Below, piece after piece: positions 1 to 9,922 of a DNA stretch of 64,000 nt. Each line of letters opens with the position of its first letter. The stretch's first letter is position 1. Source of the stretch: Candidatus Zixiibacteriota bacterium (GTDB taxonomy: Bacteria > Zixibacteria > MSB-5A5 > UBA10806 > 4484-95); assembly GCA_024231855.1 (NCBI GenBank), contig JAAEQD010000243.1, forward strand, positions 101,081 to 165,080. Reading direction: 5' to 3'. The notes under the pieces are model-generated. The model was not told the origin of the DNA. It did not search any database and saw only the letters and a program-made list of their open reading frames with translations. Made by a program: the position numbers and the translations under genes.

Positions 1-1
1 C

Positions 2-1174
2 AATCCCGATTTAATCGGCAAACCGGTGATAGTCGGCGGTATGCCGGGAACCAGGGGGGTCGTGATCTGTGCCTCGTACGAAGCCCGAAAATTAGGCGTG
101 AAATTCGGTCTGCCGCTGGCGGAGGCGTATAGACGCTTGCCCGGGGCCGCTTTTTTGAAAGGCGATATTAAGATCTACCGCGATTACTGGGCCGAGGTTT
201 GCGACATATTCTACAGCTTCAGCCCGCTTGTCGAGCCGGTTTCGATGGATGAGGCGTATCTCGATTTAAGCGGCTCATTGGCTTTGTATGATTCAATTGA
301 AGCTTTGTCTCTGTTAATAAGAAATACTGTTTTGAAACGGCTTAACATCAGGTGTTCGGTCGGTATCGGGCAATCGAAGATGCTCGCCAAGATCGCCTGC
401 GAACTGGCCAAAACCAAAAGCGCCGGGGGCAAGCAGGGGATTGCCGTTATCAAGCCCAAGGAAGAAACCACAATTCTCAATCGTCTGTCGGTAGATAATT
501 TGCCCAATGTCGGCTACAAAACCAGAAAATTGTTGGCCGAATTGGGAGTTTACACTATTAAACAATTCAGGGAAATTCCACGGCCTGTTTTAATCGAGCT
601 GTTCGGCAAGCGTGGACTTGAATGGTATGACTACGCCCGGGGGATAGATAAGCGCGAAGTTAAAACCTCGGCGCTACCCAAATCGATATCCCGGGAAACC
701 ACTTTTAACGCCGATTCGGTCGACAGAAAATTCCTTCGGGGCACATTGTATTACCTGCTCGAAAGAGTCTGCCTGGAATTGAGACGCCTGTCGCTTCAAA
801 CCCGACGTATCGGCGTAAAACTGCGCTATGTTGACTATCTATTCAGCGATCAGGCTCAAACGCTAAATTCCTATGTCGACAGCGAGCCGGAAATCTTCCC
901 GGCGGTCATGAAGCTGTTCTCGGAACTATATACTCGAAAAGTCGGAATTCGCCATCTGGGTATAACCGCCACCCGGCTGATCCCCTCGATCAGACAGTTT
1001 GGACTTTTTGATCGACAAAATGAAAAACATTCAAACCTTACCGCCGGGCTGGATAAAGTACGCCGTCACTACGGCTATCATGCCATATTCTATGGCAAAA
1101 CCATGCCTTTAGGCGATAAATTCCGCGAGGTTGTCGATGGCTATGAGCTACGCACCCCTTCGTTGTCACTCTAA
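2..1174 (+). CDS. dinB: DNA polymerase IV (Y-family), 5' end truncated by window edge
   Basis: Frame is open from base 2 (NPDLIGKPVIVGG...), with SMDEAYLDLS catalytic motif and SVGIGQSKMLAKIA; the ORF-track start at 26 is internal. Confidence 0.93.
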   Translation, partial: NPDLIGKPVIVGGMPGTRGVVICASYEARKLGVKFGLPLAEAYRRLPGAAFLKGDIKIYRDYWAEVCDIFYSFSPLVEPVSMDEAYLDLSGSLALYDSIEALSLLIRNTVLKRLNIRCSVGIGQSKMLAKIACELAKTKSAGGKQGIAVIKPKEETTILNRLSVDNLPNVGYKTRKLLAELGVYTIKQFREIPRPVLIELFGKRGLEWYDYARGIDKREVKTSALPKSISRETTFNADSVDRKFLRGTLYYLLERVCLELRRLSLQTRRIGVKLRYVDYLFSDQAQTLNSYVDSEPEIFPAVMKLFSELYTRKVGIRHLGITATRLIPSIRQFGLFDRQNEKHSNLTAGLDKVRRHYGYHAIFYGKTMPLGDKFREVVDGYELRTPSLSL

Positions 1175-4142
1175 TTTTTCGTTTCTGCACGGGCCGGTTA
1201 GTCTTAACCGATTGCTCGATTTGGCCGAGCGGCACAACTACAGAACTGTTGGCCTGACCGATATCGATGGTTTGTATGGCGCGGTGGAGTTCTATAAACT
1301 GGCGATCTCCAGGGGAATTAGGCCAATACTGGGTTGTGAGCTTGAAACGGAAATCGGTCGATGTGTCTTTCTGGCGAAAAATATGACCGGCTACGGCAAT
1401 CTCTGCCGGCTCTCGACAATCAGAACCGTTCACCGGCGGCAGCCGTCACTTGATGAAATTACCGATCATTCGCGGGGTATTACTCTTATCTATCTCGACA
1501 AGAAAAATCTGCGGCGGTTAAAGGAGATTTTCGATGATGATCTTTATCTGGGCATCGAGACATTCACCGATCTTCAGACCCGTTTGGCCAGCCGCGAGAA
1601 AATCAGGCTGAGCAAAGAATACTCGATTAAGCCGGTTATTGCCGACCCGGTTTATTTCATAGATAATGATGATATAGTTATCCATCGCGCTCTAAGCGCG
1701 ATTAAAAATCTGACCACGATAGACAATCTCGGCCGCTCGAAATTGGCTAATCCTCAAGCTTTTATCTATTCATCTAATGAAATGAAAAAAAGATGTCGGG
1801 AATATCCGTTGGCCTTAGAAACTACTTTAGAGATAGCCGAGAAATGTGATGTCGCCCTGCCGATTGGCCGATTGAATTTTCCGGAATATATTAACTCGGC
1901 CAGGATTTCGAATTATCAATTTTTACGGGGCAAGGCTGAAGTCGGTTTAAAAAACCGTTATCGCAAATTGAGCGGTGAAATCTATTCGCGATTCGAATCG
2001 GAGCTGGCAATAATCAACCAAACCGGTTTCGTCGATTATTTCCTCATAGTCTCTGAAATAGTCGAATACTGCAAGCAGGAAAGTATCCCGGTAGTCGGAC
2101 GCGGGTCGGCGGCCTCATCGATTATATCATACGCGCTGGGTATCACCGAAATCGATCCCATCTCCCAGGATCTTTATTTCGCGCGTTTTTTGAATGAGGC
2201 TCGAACCGACCCGCCCGATATCGATCTCGATCTCTGTTGGCGCCGCCGGGATGAGGTGTTGGAATTCGTGTATGAGAGGTATGGCCGCGATCGGGTGGCC
2301 ATGATTTGTACCCTGAACACTTTCGCCGCCCGGGGTGGATTTCGGGAGATCGCCAAAACATTCGGTCTTTCCGGTGATGAGATTTCCGATTTTACCAAGC
2401 GGCTGCCTTGGGGTCATCTGGGCGACTTAAAAAGGACGCGCGAAAGATACCCCGAATGCCGCGATCTGCCGGTGGATACCGAGCCTTACCGCACTATTAT
2501 CGACCTGGCTTATAAAATCGAAGGCTATCCACGGCATCTGTCGATCCATTGCGGCGGTATCGTTATATCACCGGGAAAACTTCTGGATATGGTGCCGCTT
2601 CAGATGTCGGCCAAGGGCATCGCGATTACCCAATACGATATGCGCTCAATCGCCGATCTGGGATTGGTAAAAATCGATCTTCTGGGGCAACGCGGCTTGT
2701 CGACTATTGTCGATGGGCAGCAGTATGCTTTAAAGAAAACCGGGTCGCCTGTGAAATATGATTATAATGATGAACAAACATTGAAGCTTCTTCGGGCGGG
2801 CCGGACAATCGGTGTGTTCCAGATCGAATCGCCCGGCTTGCGTTCGCTTCTGATCGAAATGCAACCTCAAAATATCGATGATATCACGCTGGCGCTGGCT
2901 TTGATTCGTCCCGGCGCTTCCGAATCGGGAATGAAAAAACTGTTCCTCCAAAGATTGGCGGGGGAGAAGCCGGTCGAATATCCTCATCCATCGCTGCAAC
3001 CGGTGCTGTCTGAAACTATGGGCAATATCATTTACCAGGAGCAGGTACTTCGCTCGGCGGAGGCGTTGGCCGGTTTTACGCCCGAACAGGCCGATTTGTT
3101 AAGGCGATCAATCACCAAGGCAAGGGATAAGAAAGAGTTTCAGGCATTTGCCCGAAAATTTGTCGCCCAGTCGACAGATCGCGGCGTACCCAAAGCGAAA
3201 GCCCGGCAGGTGTTTCAGCTTCTCAGCCAGTTCGCCGGCTATGGATTCTGCAAGGCGCATGCGGCTACCTACGCGCTTTTAAGTTATCGGGGATGTTACC
3301 TTAAGGCTCATTTTCCGATCGAGTATATGGCGGCTATGCTGAATAATTTCTGCGGCTATTATCGACCTTATGTTTATGCCGATGAGGCTCGCCGATTCGG
3401 GGCGAAACTGGCTCCGCCGAATTTGGACAGGCCTAATAAACTATGCTATGTCGAGGATAACGTTATCACTATCGGCCTGGCTTTCGTGAAAAATCTGTCC
3501 GAAACGACGATGGATAATATCATCAGGGAACATCAAATATCCCGTTTTTCCTCGCTGGGTGATTTTTTGATTCGGGTTAAGCCGGGCAAAACAGAGGCGG
3601 AGAGCTTGGTCAGACTGGGCGCCTTCGATTTCCTGGGCGGAACCCGGCCATCGCTGCTGTGGTATCTAAAACTGTATGGCGACAAGATTATCAGAAGCGA
3701 TCCGGGCACATTACTTCCCGAAAGCCTTCTACCATCCGAGATTTCGTTTACGCCAAAGCTGCCGGATTATGATATCGATGAGAAACTGGCCGCCGAACAG
3801 GAAATCCTGGAGATGGCTGTCAGTTGCCATCCGACCGAACGCCTGATCTCTAACAACGGACATGTGAAAGCTGATGAGCTTGACGGCTTGCAGGGGAAAC
3901 AAATTAAGATTTTCGGCCAGGTGATCGATCGTAAAAGAATTAAAACCGGGGATGGTAAATTGATGGTTTTCTTAACGATGGAGGACGCTTTCGATTATTT
4001 CGAGGTTACCCTGTTCCCCGAGGTCTATCGCAAATTCGGGCAGCGGATATTTAAAAAACCGCTTTTAGACATAAGCGGTAAGGTGGATAACCAACACGGC
4101 GTGATTTCGATCATTGCTGATAATCTGGAAACTTGTATTTGA
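1137..4142 (+). CDS. dnaE2: DNA polymerase III alpha subunit, DnaE2/error-prone-like
   Basis: PHP N-term 'RCHSNFSFLHG', polymerase motif PDIDLDLCWRRRDEVLEFVYERYG, C-terminal OB fold; about 1000 aa; overlaps dinB. Confidence 0.85.
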   Translation: MAMSYAPLRCHSNFSFLHGPVSLNRLLDLAERHNYRTVGLTDIDGLYGAVEFYKLAISRGIRPILGCELETEIGRCVFLAKNMTGYGNLCRLSTIRTVHRRQPSLDEITDHSRGITLIYLDKKNLRRLKEIFDDDLYLGIETFTDLQTRLASREKIRLSKEYSIKPVIADPVYFIDNDDIVIHRALSAIKNLTTIDNLGRSKLANPQAFIYSSNEMKKRCREYPLALETTLEIAEKCDVALPIGRLNFPEYINSARISNYQFLRGKAEVGLKNRYRKLSGEIYSRFESELAIINQTGFVDYFLIVSEIVEYCKQESIPVVGRGSAASSIISYALGITEIDPISQDLYFARFLNEARTDPPDIDLDLCWRRRDEVLEFVYERYGRDRVAMICTLNTFAARGGFREIAKTFGLSGDEISDFTKRLPWGHLGDLKRTRERYPECRDLPVDTEPYRTIIDLAYKIEGYPRHLSIHCGGIVISPGKLLDMVPLQMSAKGIAITQYDMRSIADLGLVKIDLLGQRGLSTIVDGQQYALKKTGSPVKYDYNDEQTLKLLRAGRTIGVFQIESPGLRSLLIEMQPQNIDDITLALALIRPGASESGMKKLFLQRLAGEKPVEYPHPSLQPVLSETMGNIIYQEQVLRSAEALAGFTPEQADLLRRSITKARDKKEFQAFARKFVAQSTDRGVPKAKARQVFQLLSQFAGYGFCKAHAATYALLSYRGCYLKAHFPIEYMAAMLNNFCGYYRPYVYADEARRFGAKLAPPNLDRPNKLCYVEDNVITIGLAFVKNLSETTMDNIIREHQISRFSSLGDFLIRVKPGKTEAESLVRLGAFDFLGGTRPSLLWYLKLYGDKIIRSDPGTLLPESLLPSEISFTPKLPDYDIDEKLAAEQEILEMAVSCHPTERLISNNGHVKADELDGLQGKQIKIFGQVIDRKRIKTGDGKLMVFLTMEDAFDYFEVTLFPEVYRKFGQRIFKKPLLDISGKVDNQHGVISIIADNLETCI

Positions 4143-4216
4143 TAAGATATGCAAGATCAATGAACAAAACAAAATGCCGTCAGGCATGAGAGTAAACCTT
4201 TAACCAAGGAGACACG

Positions 4217-4450
4217 ATGGATAAGTTTTGTCACAGTTGCGCGGCGCCGTTGAACATGGATGATTTCAAGGGACCGGCGGAAAACTACTGCAAGTATTGC
4301 ACCGATGAATCGGGCAAACTCAAACCCATGAATGAGGTGAAGCAGGGGATAGCCGGCTGGTTCAAAGGCTGGCAGCCGAATATCGATGACCAGACTGCCG
4401 CCAAACGCGCCGAATCCTACATGAAATCCATGCCGGCCTGGGCCGAATAA
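4217..4450 (+). CDS. small zinc-ribbon domain protein
   Basis: CHSC...CKYC motif, 77 aa, SD AAGGAGA upstream. Confidence 0.8.
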   Translation: MDKFCHSCAAPLNMDDFKGPAENYCKYCTDESGKLKPMNEVKQGIAGWFKGWQPNIDDQTAAKRAESYMKSMPAWAE

Positions 4451-4492
4451 ATCTCAATAAATCGGTCAAATCTGGCCGATTGTCCAAATGAT

Positions 4493-4520
4493 ATCGGGGA
4501 CAGTTAACGCTGCCCCCGAT
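4493..4520 (+). terminator. terminator-like hairpin
   Basis: ATCGGGGACAG-TTAACG-CTGCCCCCGAT stem with one mismatch; weak downstream U-tract. Confidence 0.45.
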
Positions 4521-4707
4521 TTGCTATATCACATAATGAATCTGGTTGTGCCTGCCGGAATAGGAATAATCCGGGCAGATTTGTTAATTCCAATGCTATT
4601 AATAAGGCTTGTATATTAGGCAAAAATGGCTATATTTTTTATTAGCAGCCGATGATTTGGCCTGAATAGTGATATTTGAAAATCAGATTATACTTAAAGG
4701 AGCTATT

Positions 4708-6321
4708 ATGCGGAAATATATGCTCTATTTGGTAACAATAGTACTACTGGCATTTCCAATTATCGCTTTCGGTCAGGTTGATACTTTAATATTAGTCGAA
4801 ATCAACAGCATTGAAATTGAAGATGAAATCACAATCCTTTATACCGAAGATTTAAACGACGATTCTTTTAAAGAGTTAATACTGTGCACTGATTATTTTA
4901 TCTATATTTATAACGGTTCGAATAACGAACTTCTCTGGACTAGCCCGCCGCTTTCTAATCCTCAAGATTTACTTTTCAACGATATCAATCATGATGGTTT
5001 GTTGGATATTTCTGTAAGAGATGATTTGAATATATATCTATTTGATCCGCATAATTTTAATATAATCTGGACCGGCGCTGAGCTTGACAGTACCTACCAT
5101 TGTTATACTATTGGAGATATTAATGATGATGAATGGGATGATATATTAATTGTATCTAAGGAAGCATTTACAAATGACTCCACTCAATTAGATACGGTTT
5201 GGATTGATATATATAATGGCCCCGCGTTCAATGTTTTGAATAATTTTTATCTAAATATGCCAAATTATGATAATGATAGCGTATCTTTTAGTGAAAACCC
5301 TACTTCGATTAAAGTATTAAACTTCATGGACGAAATACGAATATTCGTTTTTACAGAAACCTGGTTTTATAATGAACCGTATCCTGAATCCTGGGCGTGG
5401 CATTGGACAATGTCAGGTAAAATCTGGTGTATTGAACCGTTTGATTTCAATTGTTTATATGTTGAAATGACAGGATTTAGAACATCTAATATTGAGGTCG
5501 AAGATGGCTTTACCAGCTACTTTGCGGGTTATGAGTATACGCTTGTTCATCACCTATTTACCGATTATTACCGAGCGAGGTATATTAACTCGTTCGATAT
5601 GAATTCGTTTTACGAAAGAGTCATGTTTTGGGAAAGCGGCCAAGATGACGACCTGACTGGGTATATTCTGGGTGATACAAATGAAGATAATGATAATATC
5701 GAAATGTCTTTTTTATACAGACCCTATCTTACGCAATTAGATGTCTCCAATTTGGATACGCTTTGGCATATAGATTGCACTTACGATATTGATACCCTAA
5801 TAGCAAGCATACAAGATTATGATTTCTTAAATTCGCTTTCGCTGTTGTGCAAATTGAGAAGCCCTGGTAATATTTATAGATGCTATGATGGCTCAACCGG
5901 ATCACTTACGGGAATTATCCAAACGCGAATTAATATTAATGAAGTTGTCGACCTCGACGACGATAGTAAAGATGAGATTATCTCCATTGATAGCAACACA
6001 TTGTGTATCTACAATCTTGATTATTTTTCTGATGTAGATCAGTCGCTAAATACTCCCAACGCTACATATATGCAGCCGAACTACCCTAATCCCTTCAATG
6101 CTACTACAATCATTAGTTATGAGTTGGCTGAACACTTATCTGTCTCTATTGATGTCTATAACATTCTTGGGCAAAAAGTTACTACATTGATTAACAGAAA
6201 CCAAGTTGCTGGGCAACATCATGTGATTTGGAACGCCGATAATTTCCCATCCGGAGTATATTTCTATAAACTTCAAGCCGATGATTATATCGAAACAAAA
6301 AGCATGCTATTGTTGAAGTAG
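4708..6321 (+). CDS. secreted protein with repeat-like/FG-GAP-like body and C-terminal sorting domain
   Basis: Signal peptide MRKYMLYLVTIVLLAFPIIAFGQ preceded by AAAGGAG; C-term NYPNPFNATTIISYEL...PSGVYFYKLQADD. Confidence 0.8.
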   Translation: MRKYMLYLVTIVLLAFPIIAFGQVDTLILVEINSIEIEDEITILYTEDLNDDSFKELILCTDYFIYIYNGSNNELLWTSPPLSNPQDLLFNDINHDGLLDISVRDDLNIYLFDPHNFNIIWTGAELDSTYHCYTIGDINDDEWDDILIVSKEAFTNDSTQLDTVWIDIYNGPAFNVLNNFYLNMPNYDNDSVSFSENPTSIKVLNFMDEIRIFVFTETWFYNEPYPESWAWHWTMSGKIWCIEPFDFNCLYVEMTGFRTSNIEVEDGFTSYFAGYEYTLVHHLFTDYYRARYINSFDMNSFYERVMFWESGQDDDLTGYILGDTNEDNDNIEMSFLYRPYLTQLDVSNLDTLWHIDCTYDIDTLIASIQDYDFLNSLSLLCKLRSPGNIYRCYDGSTGSLTGIIQTRININEVVDLDDDSKDEIISIDSNTLCIYNLDYFSDVDQSLNTPNATYMQPNYPNPFNATTIISYELAEHLSVSIDVYNILGQKVTTLINRNQVAGQHHVIWNADNFPSGVYFYKLQADDYIETKSMLLLK

Positions 6322-6373
6322 CAATAATCTGAAGAAACTTAATCTTATAATTAGACTTATCTTTAATATCCCG

Positions 6374-7180
6374 TTATCTCAATATAGTCATCTTACGAGT
6401 AAGTTCACCTTCGGGTGTTTTTAGCTGATAGAAATACAATCCTGATGGCAGATCGCGGCCGTCTTTATCGAAACCACTCCACAAAATCGAGTATTGGCCA
6501 GGCTGAGCACGCGGTATCGAGACCGTTTGAATGAGCTGACCGAGAATGTTGGTGATATCCAAAATGACATCCCCCGGTTGAGAGATTTGCAAACTTATAG
6601 TTGTGGCGCTGTTGAATGGATTGGGATAGTTCTGGTCCAACTTGAATGCCCGGGGCAAATCAGAAATGAAATCAATACTGTTGCCTTCCTCGAAAGCCTT
6701 GATAGCAAACTCCTGGTTGGCGCCGAATGCGCGTTTACCCTGGAGGCAGGCCCAATAGAGTGTTACATGGCCCGTGGAAATTTCAGGAGCAGTCCAGATG
6801 AAGTTGCCCGAATCGGTATCCGCGCTTACCCAATGAATGCCGTTCGTTTCATTTGTGGTGCTATAGGCTTCCGTGGCAAAACCGGCTTCCAGCAAACCCG
6901 CGTTAGTCGAATCGGAATCTTTGCGTACCGAGCAATTGAATTGCTTGATGGCCTGAAAACCGTCCTTGCGGACCGTAATAGTATATTGCTCTCCGTGGAC
7001 GTAAATAGCCGGAAAACCGATAATCTCACAGGATGGCGTGAAAGCGTCTTGAGCATGACACGAGTTGGAGCAAGTGCCATTGGCTGTTGGCGCGCCGGAA
7101 AATCCGACATATGCTGGATCGCTTAGAAGTATATTAACCGATAAAAGGCATGTAATAATAATTATAGCTGTGATTCTCAT
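6374..7180 (-). CDS. secreted choice-of-anchor V-like protein with C-terminal sorting domain
   Basis: Signal peptide; GAPTANGTCSNSCHA; C-term NYPNPFNSATTISL...LPSGLYFYQLKT. Confidence 0.8.
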   Translation of the reverse strand: MRITAIIIITCLLSVNILLSDPAYVGFSGAPTANGTCSNSCHAQDAFTPSCEIIGFPAIYVHGEQYTITVRKDGFQAIKQFNCSVRKDSDSTNAGLLEAGFATEAYSTTNETNGIHWVSADTDSGNFIWTAPEISTGHVTLYWACLQGKRAFGANQEFAIKAFEEGNSIDFISDLPRAFKLDQNYPNPFNSATTISLQISQPGDVILDITNILGQLIQTVSIPRAQPGQYSILWSGFDKDGRDLPSGLYFYQLKTPEGELTRKMTILR

Positions 7181-7413
7181 TTATCCTCCTTTATAGGCGC
7201 TGAGAATAACTCCCGCTTCACTAATAGGTTATCGTCCAGTTCGTTAATTATCTAAACAGAAAATTGTTGCCTGTTGCCTGTTATTATGGTATAAAAAACA
7301 AACAACAGGATACCTGTTATCGTGATCCGGGTTAATTAGGTGGGGGAGTTGGCGCCCGGAAGGTTTATTTGTGATGATGTTTATTTTTGCAATAATTAAC
7401 GGAAGAGGTGATT

Positions 7414-7782
7414 ATGCCGGCTAAGAAAACAGCCAAGAAAGCCGCTGGTCAGGTAAAAAAGACTGCCACGGGGGCCAAGAAAAAAGCGGCTCCCAAAAAG
7501 AAAGCCGCCGCGCCCAAGACAAAAGCGGCACCTAAAAAGAGAGCAACAACGCCCAAGATAAAAGCGCCCCAAAAGGATATGGTGGAATGCGCTCACTGTT
7601 TGGGGGCCGGTAAATGTACAGCCGGGGATATTTTCGATAAAGATCGCCATCAAAGCCTATTCCAGGAGCAACGTATGACCAGTTGTTCTGATTGCCTTAC
7701 GGCAGCCGGTAGAGCGCCAAATTCGAAAAAACTGGTAGCTTGCCGTATCTGTCAGGGAACGGGTGAAGTCGAAAAGGAATAG
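7414..7782 (+). CDS. Lys/Ala/Pro-rich (histone H1-like) N-terminus fused to DnaJ-type CxxC zinc-finger domain
   Basis: MPAKKTAKKAAGQVKK...PKKK repeats followed by CAHCLGAGKC...CSDC...CRICQGTGEV; SD GGAAGAGG. Confidence 0.75.
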   Translation: MPAKKTAKKAAGQVKKTATGAKKKAAPKKKAAAPKTKAAPKKRATTPKIKAPQKDMVECAHCLGAGKCTAGDIFDKDRHQSLFQEQRMTSCSDCLTAAGRAPNSKKLVACRICQGTGEVEKE

Positions 7783-8071
7783 CTCTTATTTATAATTTTG
7801 TCAATCTTGGCTGATTGAGATAATAATGTTATTCTATTTTGTAATCCCAATCGAGACTTAATACTATCCGGCTGGCTTGATTAATCAATTGCTGTCGACC
7901 GAGTATTATATTTTTTGGTTTTGTGTCGATCATTAATAGAATGAGGTGTCTCTATCTAATTTACTTGATAGTAACGATTTGAGTTGATTTTTAGAATTTA
8001 ATGATGTAGATTAACGCTACAATACGGTTGATACTCAATGTGATTAACGATATTTGTGGGAGTAGTATATA

Positions 8072-8716
8072 ATGACTATTTTATTTAAGCAAACCAAGAT
8101 GCTCGAAAATCAGATCGATGAGTTCCTGGATGCGGTTAGCCGCGGCGGTATCGTGTTTGAACTGGGAATGAGCGATTATTTAGCCGGTAATATGGAGGAT
8201 TTTCAGAAAAGATTAAAGGAAATCGGCAAACTTGAAAACATTGCTGATGATATTCGTCGGGAAGTTGAGAATCAACTTTATACTCACTCTTTGATTCCCG
8301 AGCATAGAGGAGATGTCCTTGGGCTGTTGGAGACTATGGATGACGTTATCGATACCGCCAAGAGTGCGATGGTCCAGTTTTCGACTGAGAGACCCGATAT
8401 ACTTCCCGAATTGTCGGAGGAATACTTGAAATTGACCAAAATGGCGGTTCTGGCCACCGAAACGGCAGTTTTATCGGCCCGCGCTTTTTTCAAGGATGTC
8501 AATGCCGTGAAGAATCATCTCGATAAGGTCTATTTTTATGAAAAAGAGGCCGATACGATAGTCAATAGTTTAATCAGCCATATATTCGAATCAGAAATAG
8601 AGCTCAGTCGTAAAATGCATATGAGGTATTTTGCCTTTCACATTGAACATCTCGCTGATGCCGCGGAAGATGTAGCCGACCGTCTAGGTATATATTCGAT
8701 TAAACGGACTATGTAG
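8072..8716 (+). CDS. DUF47/PhoU-like phosphate transport accessory protein
   Basis: Helical DUF47-type sequence, directly upstream of PiT permease. Confidence 0.88.
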   Translation: MTILFKQTKMLENQIDEFLDAVSRGGIVFELGMSDYLAGNMEDFQKRLKEIGKLENIADDIRREVENQLYTHSLIPEHRGDVLGLLETMDDVIDTAKSAMVQFSTERPDILPELSEEYLKLTKMAVLATETAVLSARAFFKDVNAVKNHLDKVYFYEKEADTIVNSLISHIFESEIELSRKMHMRYFAFHIEHLADAAEDVADRLGIYSIKRTM

Positions 8717-8730
8717 AGGACCCCAGATAG

Positions 8731-9894
8731 ATGATCTTTTTATTTCTATCGAGTGGTTTATTCCTGGGCTGGTCGCTTGGGGCCAATGACGGGGCCAATG
8801 TATTCGGTACGGCGGTTGGTTCTAAAATGCTTCGGTTTAAAACCGCCGCGATAATTTGCGGAATATTCGTTATTATTGGGGCATTTATAAGCGGCAGCGG
8901 AACATCCCATACGATTAATAAACTGGGTTCAATTGACGCGATTGCCGGATCATTCATCGTCGCCCTGGCGGCCGCGATAGCGGTTTTCTGGATGTCGAAG
9001 TTAAAGTTACCTGTTTCAACCTCTCAAGCTATAGTCGGCTCTATTATTGGCTGGAATTTTTTCGCGGGCCTGACAACCAATATTAATTCACTGCTTAGTA
9101 TTACTTCAGCTTGGGTAATTAGCCCAATATTGGCCGGGATATTCGCTATTGTTATATATCGCATTATCAAAATCATTTTAGCCAAAGCTAATATTCACCT
9201 CTTAAGATTGGACTTATATACCCGATTAGGCCTGATTCTGGTTTGTGCCTCGGGGGCATATAGCCTGGGCGCTAATAATATAGCAAACGTGATGGGTGTT
9301 TTCGTATCGGTCTCACCCTTTCAGGATATCAATGTATTTGACTTATTTACGCTTTCCAGTATGCAGCAATTGTTTATTTTCGGTGGCCTCGCTATCGCGG
9401 TTGGGGTGTTTACATATTCGCACAAAGTGATCGAAACAGTTGGCAGCAATATTTTCAAACTATCGCCTGAGGCGGCTCTGGCAGTGGTGCTGTCAAATAC
9501 ATTGGTGTTGTTCATGTTTTCATCGGTGAAACTGCAGCAATGGCTGATATCTTATGGGCTTCCATCGTTGCCTTTGGTTCCGATTTCCAGTTCGCAGGCG
9601 GTTGTCGGCGCCGTAATTGGCATCGGTATTATCAAGGGCGCCAGAAGTATTAGATATAAAGTTCTCGGGGAAATCGCATTTGGCTGGGTAATAACTCCTA
9701 TCATTGCCGGAATTATCAGTTTTATCGCGCTTTTTATTATTCAGAACGTATTCAACCAGAAGGTTAGCGGTAGCTCGGAAATTTATAAATCCAATCAGAT
9801 TATTGAGCAGCGCGAAACATTCCGCTCGACTATGAATAATAAGCCATCTAATCCGGATCGCAGCGGCGAATTTCATCTCACCCGTCGAAGTTGA
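8731..9894 (+). CDS. pit: inorganic phosphate transporter, PiT family
   Basis: GANDGANVFGTAVG and SLGANNIANVMGVF repeats typical of PiT. Confidence 0.92.
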   Translation: MIFLFLSSGLFLGWSLGANDGANVFGTAVGSKMLRFKTAAIICGIFVIIGAFISGSGTSHTINKLGSIDAIAGSFIVALAAAIAVFWMSKLKLPVSTSQAIVGSIIGWNFFAGLTTNINSLLSITSAWVISPILAGIFAIVIYRIIKIILAKANIHLLRLDLYTRLGLILVCASGAYSLGANNIANVMGVFVSVSPFQDINVFDLFTLSSMQQLFIFGGLAIAVGVFTYSHKVIETVGSNIFKLSPEAALAVVLSNTLVLFMFSSVKLQQWLISYGLPSLPLVPISSSQAVVGAVIGIGIIKGARSIRYKVLGEIAFGWVITPIIAGIISFIALFIIQNVFNQKVSGSSEIYKSNQIIEQRETFRSTMNNKPSNPDRSGEFHLTRRS

Positions 9895-9922
9895 CATCTG
9901 GAAGTATCTGTTTTATTATTGT

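Noticed and set aside
2127-2417. Overlapping minus-strand ORFs within dnaE2
   Set aside because: Antisense shadows of a GC-rich conserved coding region with no motif.
6494-7126. 210-aa plus-strand ORF
   Set aside because: Antisense to the secreted protein gene (6374-7180), which has a signal peptide and a recognisable C-terminal domain; the plus ORF shows no family motif.
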